Below the pieces are notes generated by a model. That model saw nothing but the letters and a program-made list of their open reading frames with translations. It was not told the DNA's origin and did not search any database. DNA of 64,000 bases. Source: Proteiniphilum saccharofermentans (GTDB taxonomy: Bacteria > Bacteroidota > Bacteroidia > Bacteroidales > Dysgonomonadaceae). The stretch covers positions 1,302,001-1,366,000 of the forward strand of contig NZ_LT605205.1 of assembly GCF_900095135.1 (NCBI RefSeq), read 5' to 3'. Positions 16,533-23,861 of this stretch are shown one piece after another. Every line of letters begins with the position of its first letter. Positions within the stretch are counted from its first letter, which is position 1. The translations under genes and the position numbers were made by a program.

Positions 16533-17366
16533 ATGGAAAGCATTCTTGGTATTGATATTGGAGGTACTTCCATTGTAGGAGGCCGGATTGAAGGTGATAT
16601 TATAATTGAACAGATTACCGTGGACACTTGCGCCCAGGAGGGGGGCGATAAAACGTTGAATATACTGAAAGAACTCATCCGGCAGCTAAAGACTACCGAT
16701 ACCAGGGCGATTGGAATAGGTGTTCCGAGCGTGGTGGACAGAGAGAAGGGAATCGTTTACAATGTACAGAATATAAAAAATTGGGATGAAGTACATCTGA
16801 AATCACTGCTTGAGGCAGAATTTGAATTACCTGTTCATATTGACAATGATGCCAACTGTTTTGCTTATGGAGAGAAAATCTATGGTAAAGGCAAGGATTT
16901 TCAAAATTTTGTGGGTATTACGTTAGGGACAGGTGTAGGAGGTGGCATCATTCAGGATAATCATCTGTTATTTGACTCCAACTGCGGTTCCGGAGAGTTT
17001 GGAGAAATACCCTACCTTGATTCGATCCTTGAAGAATATTGCGGAAGTCGTTTTTTTACCCGGACGGCAGGCCGTTCAGGATACGAAATTGCATTAAAAG
17101 CACGCGAAGGCGACAGAGACTCAATCGCAATATATAGCCAATACGGAAAACATATCTCTATGCTGGTGAAGGTGATACTCTTGATCCTTGACCCACAGGC
17201 CATTATTTTCGGAGGTTCCATATCTAAATCATTTGACCTCTTTAAAGACTCAATGTATGAGAATCTCAAAGATTTTCCTTATCCAAAATCGGTAGATAAA
17301 ATTCAGATCCTGACTTCCGATCTGCATAATATCGGCATTCTCGGAGCAGGCGCTTTATGTGTATAA
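16533..17366 (+). CDS. ROK-family sugar kinase lacking the usual zinc motif
   Basis: A 277-residue ROK protein, probably phosphorylating a hexose or N-acetylhexosamine in the cytoplasm. ATP-binding DIGGTSIVGG at residues 7-16, a second phosphate motif ITLGTGVGGGII, and the catalytic Asp in HIDNDANCFAYGE are present. The ROK zinc cluster (CxCGxxGC after the GE(L/F)GH-like motif) is absent: here GSGEFGEIPYLDS leads straight into EEYCGSRFF with a single Cys. The protein is 20-40 residues shorter than typical ROK kinases. It has its own promoter inside repeat copy A. Glucokinase or N-acetylmannosamine kinase are both possible. Confidence 0.85.
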   Translation: MESILGIDIGGTSIVGGRIEGDIIIEQITVDTCAQEGGDKTLNILKELIRQLKTTDTRAIGIGVPSVVDREKGIVYNVQNIKNWDEVHLKSLLEAEFELPVHIDNDANCFAYGEKIYGKGKDFQNFVGITLGTGVGGGIIQDNHLLFDSNCGSGEFGEIPYLDSILEEYCGSRFFTRTAGRSGYEIALKAREGDRDSIAIYSQYGKHISMLVKVILLILDPQAIIFGGSISKSFDLFKDSMYENLKDFPYPKSVDKIQILTSDLHNIGILGAGALCV

Positions 17367-17531
17367 TTACCAATATGGAGAAGTGACAACACTTTATGGT
17401 GTGAGTTTTGGGTGACACGACTGGTGCCCACATTTTTATAACAAAGGAACCGTACGATGGTTAGTCACAGGATGTCATAGTCACAATATTGTATTATATA
17501 AGTCGAATAACAAGATTTTGAATTAAAAAAG

Positions 17532-18143
17532 ATGTACATTATGACCCGATTTAGTATTTTATCATTAATTTTTATCATGTGCTGTTCGATATCAGCCCAG
17601 GATATCAATTTGCCTGCACCCAACAAGACAGGAGGAAAACCCCTGATGCAGGCGTTGAACGAGAGAAAATCTACCCGGTCTTATCAGGATAAGGAGTTGA
17701 CCTCTCAGCAACTGTCTGATCTGTTATGGGCCGCCAACGGATTCAACCGTGACGACAAACGAACGGCACCGACAGCAAATAACCGTCAGGAACTGGAGTT
17801 GTACGTAACAACAAAGAATGGAGTCTATTTTTATGATGCCCGTAACCATCTCCTGAAAGAGGTGAAAAAAGGCGATCAGCGTGCCCAGGCAGGCACTCAG
17901 GATTTTGTCGCCCGGGCAGCACTCAATCTGATCTTTGTTTCCGATATGGAAAAAGCATCAAGCAGGGAATATGCCTATACCAACTGTGGATTTGTAGCGC
18001 AAAACGTTTATTTGTATTGCGCATCCGAGGGGTTAGGGGCCGTTGTCCGCGGCTCGTTTGATAAGGACAAATTAAGCGAACTGCTCAAGTTGAATTCCAA
18101 TCAACAGGTTTTATTGACGCAATCGGTCGGATATCCTGATTGA
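17532..18143 (+). CDS. Secreted nitroreductase-family protein
   Basis: A 203-residue FMN-dependent nitroreductase-fold protein (SagB/ThcOx-like branch) with an N-terminal signal peptide (FSILSLIFIMCCSISAQ), so it probably acts in the periplasm. RKSTRSYQDKELTSQQLSDLLWAANG is the usual FMN-phosphate-binding start (Arg-Ser-x-Arg), with APTANNRQ and EGLGAVVRG further on. The substrate is unknown. An internal ATG at 17541 (MTRFSIL) is an equally good start. It converges with the acetylesterase gene, with only 4 bp between the two stop codons. Confidence 0.85.
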   Translation: MYIMTRFSILSLIFIMCCSISAQDINLPAPNKTGGKPLMQALNERKSTRSYQDKELTSQQLSDLLWAANGFNRDDKRTAPTANNRQELELYVTTKNGVYFYDARNHLLKEVKKGDQRAQAGTQDFVARAALNLIFVSDMEKASSREYAYTNCGFVAQNVYLYCASEGLGAVVRGSFDKDKLSELLKLNSNQQVLLTQSVGYPD

Positions 18144-18147
18144 CCTG

Positions 18148-19566
18148 TTATTTCTCAAATGAATCTGTCCTGAACGGAACTACCGGTAATTCGCGCGTTC
18201 CGGCAAGGTTCCCTGTCTGGAAGTTTTTGAAGCAATAACGGACAGCTACGGGTTGGTCAACCCCTTCGCGGTATACTTCCACTTTGCCATCGCGTACTAT
18301 TGCTTGTGCGGGAAGGAATTGACCGTCTGCCGCAGCAATTTCGAACCCTTCTATACCGTCTGTCCGGTTGAAGCCTTCATTTGCATGATCGAAAGAGACA
18401 ATTACTTTTCCGTCATGGATTTCCATTGAATTGTACTCGGGTCCGTGGGCAGCTACCCGCTCATATCCATAGGTTTTGTTGAGCGCCATAAATGCGAGCC
18501 GCTTTCCTACATCAGTCTTATTGCGTGGGTGGATATTACGCAGTTCATAAGGTTCCACCAGATCGTTGGTGGAGATCATTCCGCTGTGAGGGATTAGTTT
18601 CTGTGCCTTAAACTGTGCTTCACGGAGATAGGCAGCACCGGTATCATTGGCATTCCCATATTCAAAGGGGGCGATTTCCACATAGTAGAAAGGAAGTTCG
18701 GGATTATTCCATTGCGTGCGCCAGAGAGTCACCATATTGTGAAGACGCTCGGGATAAACCTGATGGGCGCCGACATTCGATTCGCCCTGATACCAGATAA
18801 AACCTTTTATCACGTAATTAGTAATCGGGTGTATCATGCCGTTGTACATCAATAGCGGACGGGCCATTGGATGTAGTTTGTTGACTGCTTCTTCGTTCAA
18901 ATCCACATCGGGATAGGTTTTGAGGATTTCCCTGTTAGTCCACCCCTCTACTCTTGTACCACCCCATGAAGAAACGATAATCCCTACGGGTACATTCATC
19001 GATTTGTGAAGTGTCTCGGCAAAGAAAAATGCCGTAGCACTGAAACCCGGTGAGTTAGCCGGATTACATACCTGCCAGCGTCCCTTCACGCTTTCGAGAG
19101 GTTCAAATGACGGTGTCTTGGGGATTGTGACAAACCGGATGGCCGGGTATTGACCGGAGAGGGCAATGGTTTCATTGGCATCCAGAATAGGATTGTTATT
19201 GAACCCTTGAAGGGGCATCTCCATATTGCTTTGCCCCGATGCCAGCCATACTTCACCGATCAGGATATCCTTAAGCACCACCTCTTCACCATCGGAAATC
19301 GTGATAGTACGAGGGGTGAAACTTGCTTCGGGTGTCTCGATCACGGCGATCCAGTTACCTGTATTGTCGGCTGTGACACGTACTGCGGTTTTGCTCCAAC
19401 AAGGCTTGACTTCCACTGTTTTGCCCCGTTCAGCTTTTCCCCATATATTCACCCTGCTATTTTGTTGCAGCACCATCCCGTCGCTCAGGATTTCAGGCAG
19501 TACCGGTTTTCCGTATAAAACCAGACCGAGAGTAAGAAGTACCGGTAATAGAAAAAATCGTTTCAT
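18148..19566 (-). CDS. Sialate O-acetylesterase (SGNH-like)
   Basis: A 472-residue secreted esterase (signal peptide FFLLPVLLTLGLVLYG). The catalytic Ser is in LASGQSNMEMPL, the family hallmark; PVGIIVSSWGGTRVEGWT and GFIWYQGESNV are the other conserved blocks, and the late NIHPRNKTDVGKRLA supplies the Asp/His region. It removes O-acetyl groups from sialic acids or, in many Bacteroidota, from plant polysaccharides. Transcription probably starts in repeat copies B and C upstream (19697-19815), both of which carry minus-strand promoter boxes. Confidence 0.9.
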   Translation of the reverse strand: MKRFFLLPVLLTLGLVLYGKPVLPEILSDGMVLQQNSRVNIWGKAERGKTVEVKPCWSKTAVRVTADNTGNWIAVIETPEASFTPRTITISDGEEVVLKDILIGEVWLASGQSNMEMPLQGFNNNPILDANETIALSGQYPAIRFVTIPKTPSFEPLESVKGRWQVCNPANSPGFSATAFFFAETLHKSMNVPVGIIVSSWGGTRVEGWTNREILKTYPDVDLNEEAVNKLHPMARPLLMYNGMIHPITNYVIKGFIWYQGESNVGAHQVYPERLHNMVTLWRTQWNNPELPFYYVEIAPFEYGNANDTGAAYLREAQFKAQKLIPHSGMISTNDLVEPYELRNIHPRNKTDVGKRLAFMALNKTYGYERVAAHGPEYNSMEIHDGKVIVSFDHANEGFNRTDGIEGFEIAAADGQFLPAQAIVRDGKVEVYREGVDQPVAVRYCFKNFQTGNLAGTRELPVVPFRTDSFEK

Positions 19567-19696
19567 TTGCTTTTAGTTTTTATATGCTTGGAACTTAAAT
19601 GGACTTATGTGCAATTGCGATTTTATCCTTGTGGAACGATAATGTGATTTCACGAAATGATATAATCGAATTGTTATTCATGATTTCAAATTCCTG

Positions 19697-19763
19697 CAAA
19701 TATAGTGAAAGCCGAGAGAAAAGCCAAACTTGTTTGAGCTTTTCCGAGGCGCCTCCTATATTC
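19697..19763 (-). repeat. Promoter-hairpin repeat, copy B
   Basis: The ends AATATAG (19699-19705) and CTATATT (19756-19762) are complementary and close a long imperfect hairpin centred on CAAACTTGTTTG (19725-19736). On the minus strand it carries TTTG (19725-19728) and TATATTTG (19697-19704), exactly 20 nt apart, directed at the acetylesterase gene. The centre differs from copies A and C, but the inverted symmetry is kept. Confidence 0.75.
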
Positions 19764-19765
19764 TC

Positions 19766-19815
19766 TAAATATAGTGAAAGCCGGGAAAAAAATCAAGTTC
19801 ACTTGAATTTTTCCG
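19766..19815 (-). repeat. Promoter-hairpin repeat, copy C
   Basis: Shares AAATATAGTGAAAGCCG with copy B and the centre TCAAGTTCACTTGA (19793-19806) with copy A. The minus strand carries CTTG (19794-19797) and TATATTTA (19766-19773, last base off consensus), again 20 nt apart. It lies directly behind copy B. Confidence 0.72.
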
Positions 19816-20052
19816 AATAAAACAGCAATCATACAAATGAAATCGCTGATGCAAAGCAAAACATGGAGAAAGAGAAAAGCGGCGAACTCACGAGTCAAGC
19901 GAGTGCAGTTGGCGGAAACCATATAAACAGCTCGTTACAGAGATACCAGGAACCCTTTTTCAATAATCAATAATTGGATACGCGGCAGAAGTACGATAGA
20001 GTTTTGGGACTATGGGAAAAGATGAACAATCTCACCTCAAAGATTGAGACAT

Positions 20053-20089
20053 AAAAAAGGCCGTCTCAGGAATTATTCTGAGACAGCCT
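20053..20089 (-). terminator. Intrinsic terminator of the copper-efflux operon
   Basis: On the minus strand GGCTGTCTCAG pairs with CTGAGACGGCC around a short AT-rich loop and is followed by TTTTTT. It lies 28 nt after the stop of the HMA lipoprotein gene. Confidence 0.85.
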
Positions 20090-20116
20090 CCGATATTATG
20101 AATGGAATCCGAAAAA

Positions 20117-20512
20117 TTAACCTCTGTATTTGCAGCAGGCGGGTAATGCATCATAGGTAGCCTGGTCGGCTTTGTCCCTGTCGGTATCATATCCCACTCC
20201 GGCAATTGCTTTACTGATAGCATCGATATCAGTCTGTTGCGGATTGAAATGAAAATGGAGTTCTTTTTTCTCCGCATCCCATTCGGCCGTCGATACACCT
20301 TCGACGCTTTTTGCCGCAGTTTCGATATTCTTTTTACACATATCACAAAGTCCCTGCACACCAAGTACGGCATGCTCATCGTGTTGTTCTGTTCCGGCAG
20401 ATGCTTCCATTTCTGTTTGTGATGTTTCGGCACCACTTTTGGAACCACTCGAATTACATGCGGCGAACAATAGGGCCGCGGCAATCATTACTGATAATGC
20501 ATACTTCTTCAT
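20117..20512 (-). CDS. HMA-domain lipoprotein, probable periplasmic metallochaperone
   Basis: A 131-residue lipoprotein (ALLFAAC, C19) followed by a Ser/Glu linker and a heavy-metal-associated (HMA) domain from about residue 48, with the metal-binding C56-x-x-C59 in GLCDMCKKNIE. The C-terminus ends in PACCKYRG with a second Cys pair (C126, C127). The same arrangement forms the C-terminus of the neighbouring CusB-like protein, so the two domains are paralogues. It probably passes Cu(I) or Ag(I) to the efflux pump from the membrane surface. It is the last gene of the operon, just before a terminator. Confidence 0.85.
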   Translation of the reverse strand: MKKYALSVMIAAALLFAACNSSGSKSGAETSQTEMEASAGTEQHDEHAVLGVQGLCDMCKKNIETAAKSVEGVSTAEWDAEKKELHFHFNPQQTDIDAISKAIAGVGYDTDRDKADQATYDALPACCKYRG

Positions 20513-20596
20513 AATAACTTCTTTCTAATTGTTTATTTAAATCTGAATTTCCTTTTGTTTAACGGAAAAAGGATGTTTTTGTTCGTTACTGCCCGT

Positions 20597-22213
20597 TTAC
20601 TCCCTGTACTTGCAGCATCCGGGCAGCGCATCATAGACCTTCTGATCTGCCTTGTGCTTGTCTGTATCGTGACCCGCTTTGGCGACAGCCTGAGAGATCT
20701 TGTCGAGATCGGTCTGTGCGGGATCATAATTCAGGTGCAATTGCTTTGCAGTTCCATCCCATGAGGCGGAAGATACACCTTTCACACTCATGGCGGCTTT
20801 TTCGATACGCTCTTTACACATTTCACACAGTCCCTGTACCGTCATCATTGCATGCTCATGTCCGGCGGAAGCATGATCGTGCGTATGACTGCCGCTTCCC
20901 GGCATGGAGTGACTTTCGTGTCCGGTAACGGCGCGGCCGGCTTCATCATTCATCATACTACGCTTTCCGGCAAGTTGAGCGCTCGCATCAATGGTAAAGG
21001 CACCGTTCGTCACGATCTCATCACCATCCTCTATCCCCGAAAGAACCAGATAGGCATCTCCGAGCGAAGGGCCGAGTTCTACTTCCCGAAGCAGGTATGC
21101 CGGTGTTTCGGTATCAGGTTGTTTCACATAGACAATGGAACGTTTGCCTGTCCATAGAACGGCTGATTTTGGGATGACAATTTGGTTGTTGTACTGCTTC
21201 AGTGGAGCATTCACAAGAGCGTTGGCATACATCCCCGGCATCAGTTCTGCACGCGTATTGGTTGTCTCAACCCTGACTTTGGCAGTACGCGTCGTCGGAT
21301 CGAGAATCGGATTGATAAAAGATATCCTCCCTGAGAATGTTTTTCCGGGAAGTGATTGAAGAGTGTAATCCAACTTATCACCTACCTTCAGAAAGGGGAG
21401 ATCCGACTCATAGGCGTCGAATACCGCCCATACCCGGGAGAGATCGGCAATATCGAACAGAACGGTTCCGGTACTGATATAATCTCCCTGGTTAACATTC
21501 TTGGAAACGACAATACCACCGGTATTTGCCGTTATGTCTGTCAACGGTGATACTTCCCCCGATTGTTCAATTGCGGCTATCTGTTCGTCCGATAATTTCC
21601 AGAGCGATAGTTTCTCTCTTACCGCCTGTAGCAATGCCGGCTGGATATCTTTCATCTTTACCGCTTCCAATAATTCCTGTTGCGCGCTTAGCAGCTCGGG
21701 AGAGTAGATAGTTGCAATGGTCTGTCCCTGCCGTACGCTTTCTCCGGTAAAGCTGACCATGAGTTTCTCGATGCGACCGCTTACGTGTGATGTTTGTGAT
21801 TGCGAAAGCCGTTCATCCACCTGGATAGTCCCGTAAAGACGGACATTCTTTACCGGATTCTGCCGGCTGACGACCGTCGTTTGGATATTAGCCAGCGCAA
21901 CCGCTTCTGCGCTTAATTGAATAGCGTCGGGATCGATGGCGGCATCACCCGAACCGGTTGTTTTCAATGGAATCAGATCCATTGCACAAAGAGGGCATTT
22001 TCCCGGCTTATCCATCCGTATCTGCGGGTGCATGGAACAAGTCCATACCTCTTCACCATGGTCATGATCGTGGTCGTGTTCCGCCGCTGTCGTTTGCTCA
22101 CCTGACGACGGACCGCCGGAAAAGATCAACCAACCCAGGAATAATCCTGCCAGCAGAATTAATCCGTACGTGACATATTTATTGTTCACTGCTTTTTTTA
22201 TTTTGGAGTCCAT
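20597..22213 (-). CDS. cusB: CusB-type efflux adaptor with C-terminal HMA domain
   Basis: A 538-residue periplasmic adaptor linking the inner-membrane pump to the TolC-like channel. One N-terminal membrane segment (YGLILLAGLFLGWLIF), a His-rich stretch (AEHDHDHDHGEE), then a heavy-metal-binding domain with C59, C73 and C76 (WTCSMHP...GKCPLCAMDLIPL). The lipoyl/barrel-sandwich and coiled-coil regions follow (residues about 95-400). After about residue 445 comes an extra HMA domain with C463-x-x-C466 (GLCEMCKERIE) and a terminal CC pair (PGCCKYRE). This fusion is not part of E. coli CusB. The neighbouring cusA-like and tolC-like genes support copper/silver export. Confidence 0.9.
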   Translation of the reverse strand: MDSKIKKAVNNKYVTYGLILLAGLFLGWLIFSGGPSSGEQTTAAEHDHDHDHGEEVWTCSMHPQIRMDKPGKCPLCAMDLIPLKTTGSGDAAIDPDAIQLSAEAVALANIQTTVVSRQNPVKNVRLYGTIQVDERLSQSQTSHVSGRIEKLMVSFTGESVRQGQTIATIYSPELLSAQQELLEAVKMKDIQPALLQAVREKLSLWKLSDEQIAAIEQSGEVSPLTDITANTGGIVVSKNVNQGDYISTGTVLFDIADLSRVWAVFDAYESDLPFLKVGDKLDYTLQSLPGKTFSGRISFINPILDPTTRTAKVRVETTNTRAELMPGMYANALVNAPLKQYNNQIVIPKSAVLWTGKRSIVYVKQPDTETPAYLLREVELGPSLGDAYLVLSGIEDGDEIVTNGAFTIDASAQLAGKRSMMNDEAGRAVTGHESHSMPGSGSHTHDHASAGHEHAMMTVQGLCEMCKERIEKAAMSVKGVSSASWDGTAKQLHLNYDPAQTDLDKISQAVAKAGHDTDKHKADQKVYDALPGCCKYRE

Positions 22214-22253
22214 GTTTTTTTAATTGAAAATTGAAAGTTGAAAATTGAAAACT
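22214..22253. repeat. AT-rich tandem tract between adaptor and TolC genes
   Basis: About four imperfect copies of an AATTGAAA/AGTTGAAA unit lie between the cusB-like start and the end of the TolC-like gene, within one operon. It belongs to the same type of intra-operon AT-rich spacer as those at 15025, 33530 and 50948. Confidence 0.55.
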
Positions 22254-22309
22254 TATCGCGCGAAGCATCTATCATTTTATCATGCGCAGCACATTATCGT
22301 GCGAAGCAT
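22254..22309. repeat. Three imperfect 15-mers at the tolC 3' end
   Basis: TATCGCGCGAAGCAT (22254-22268), TATCATGCGCAGCAC (22278-22292) and TATCGTGCGAAGCAT (22295-22309). The second and third encode the last residues of the TolC-like protein (FNASHDNVLRM) and the first lies just past its stop, so the repeat straddles the end of the gene. Confidence 0.6.
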
Positions 22310-23861
22310 TAAATGAGACGAGTTTTTGTATCGAAGCCACCATCGTATTGTATTCGGCGACAGCTTCGGCTTTTTTTAAACGGTAATCGAGCAACTGACG
22401 TTGTACTTGTATGACATCGGTCAGGTCGCTTTTTCCCGAGACAAACTCCTGTACCAGCAAGTGATATGTTGTTTGGGCGAGTTGAGATTGCTTTTCATAC
22501 AGGGTGATCTTTCTTGAGGCGTCATCCAGTGAGTGCCTGGTGCGGTAGAGTTCAGTCTGCAGGGCATTCTGGGTGTCGGCATATTGCTGACGGCTTGCCT
22601 GCCACCGGATACTGCTCTCCCTTTGTTGTGCCTTGTATTTACTACGATAAAGAGGCAGGCTGATGGAGACCATCGGCATAATCATATCCATCCCGTTCAT
22701 CTCTGTCACGGGCAGGCCAGCGTGCCCCATATCCATACGTTTACCGATTACTGAATACTGGAGGCCTATACCTAACATCGGATAACTCATCTTTTTATCC
22801 ATCTCTGCTTTGGCTCTGTAGGCTGCCCCTTCTTCATCGATCATAGCCAGCATCGGATTGTTCAGACTGATCTGCTCTGCCGTTAGCGCTACGTCTAATG
22901 AAAAAGGTATCGGAGTGATCGAGTCGGGAAGATGTACTTTATTGCCGGACGGCCTGTTCAATAACGCGTTGAAGGCAGCTGTTTCAGCGTCGATTTGAGA
23001 CAAAATGCTTTCGATACTGTTCTCCAGTTCAGCAATTTCCAATTGAATACGCAACACATCCGACATACCGGTGGAAGCGCTCATACTTTGCATACCTGCC
23101 CCGGATCCCATGGAAGACATGGAACTGCCCGAGGTTGAAGACTGGGTAGCGCTTCCCCCCATAGGCGAACCCATACTGCCCATATTTCCTGATGTCCCCA
23201 TACTACTTGTACCAGTCGATGCGGGACTCGTAACCGGTGCTGTTTGCGTACGTCCCCCGGAACCTGCGTTTCCTGCCGAAGAAGCGGAAAACTTGCGCAA
23301 GGCCAGTGTCTCCAATTGCTTCAGATAATCCCTGTTTTCGCGGCTGTTGTTCAACTGCTGTTGCAAACTGCAAAGGAGGAACCACTGGGTATATACCTGC
23401 AGATAAAGATTGTCGCGGGTTTCCCGGAATTGCTCAAAAGCCATGTTGGCCATGTGTTCGGCTTCGGTGCGTGCCGCCTTGCGTGTTCCGAACCAGGGGA
23501 ACATCTGCATCAATGTGAAATCGGCGATCTGCCGTCCGTCCAGTATTTCCATGGGTTGCAGGAAGAAACCGATTTCCAGTTCAGGATCGGGATAAGCGCC
23601 TGCCTGCGGCATCTTCTCCAGCGATGCCTTATATGCCAGAAAATAGGCTTTCACACCCGGATTATTACGTGCAGCCGTTTCCAGGTAATGGGCGAGAGAA
23701 TCGGATGCCTGCCGGGGGATAGGGGCGACGATAAGAGAATCGGCTATGAGCCCGGTATCAGGAGCGGCAGTAAACGGACTGGTTGTCTGTGCAGCCGCAG
23801 AAATGGCCGTAAGGTCTGCAATCAACAGGAGAATGCAATATAGGTTTTTATATCGTTTCAT
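22272..23861 (-). CDS. TolC-family channel with a Met-rich insert (CusC role)
   Basis: A 529-residue outer-membrane efflux protein with a signal peptide (ILLLIADLTAISAAAQ). The OEP helical repeats are visible at residues about 55-195 and 270-520 (ARNNPGVKAYFLAYKASLEK, FPWFGTRKAARTEAEHMANM, ISLNNPMLAMIDEEGAAYRA). Between the helices, residues 196-267 form a low-complexity Gly/Ser/Met insert with nine Met from 221 to 266. Met-rich stretches bind Cu(I)/Ag(I), so a metal-binding entry site is plausible. It overlaps the pump gene by 14 nt. Confidence 0.88.
   Translation of the reverse strand: MKRYKNLYCILLLIADLTAISAAAQTTSPFTAAPDTGLIADSLIVAPIPRQASDSLAHYLETAARNNPGVKAYFLAYKASLEKMPQAGAYPDPELEIGFFLQPMEILDGRQIADFTLMQMFPWFGTRKAARTEAEHMANMAFEQFRETRDNLYLQVYTQWFLLCSLQQQLNNSRENRDYLKQLETLALRKFSASSAGNAGSGGRTQTAPVTSPASTGTSSMGTSGNMGSMGSPMGGSATQSSTSGSSMSSMGSGAGMQSMSASTGMSDVLRIQLEIAELENSIESILSQIDAETAAFNALLNRPSGNKVHLPDSITPIPFSLDVALTAEQISLNNPMLAMIDEEGAAYRAKAEMDKKMSYPMLGIGLQYSVIGKRMDMGHAGLPVTEMNGMDMIMPMVSISLPLYRSKYKAQQRESSIRWQASRQQYADTQNALQTELYRTRHSLDDASRKITLYEKQSQLAQTTYHLLVQEFVSGKSDLTDVIQVQRQLLDYRLKKAEAVAEYNTMVASIQKLVSFNASHDNVLRMIK

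Larger units (their letters stand above)
19567..20116. other. Intergenic region, promoter repeats and a terminator
   Basis: 550 bp with no gene. From left to right it holds promoter-hairpin repeat copies B and C, then about 240 nt of unassigned sequence including short CGAGT-type repeats near 19890-19910, then the terminator of the copper operon at 20053-20089. Confidence 0.6.
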
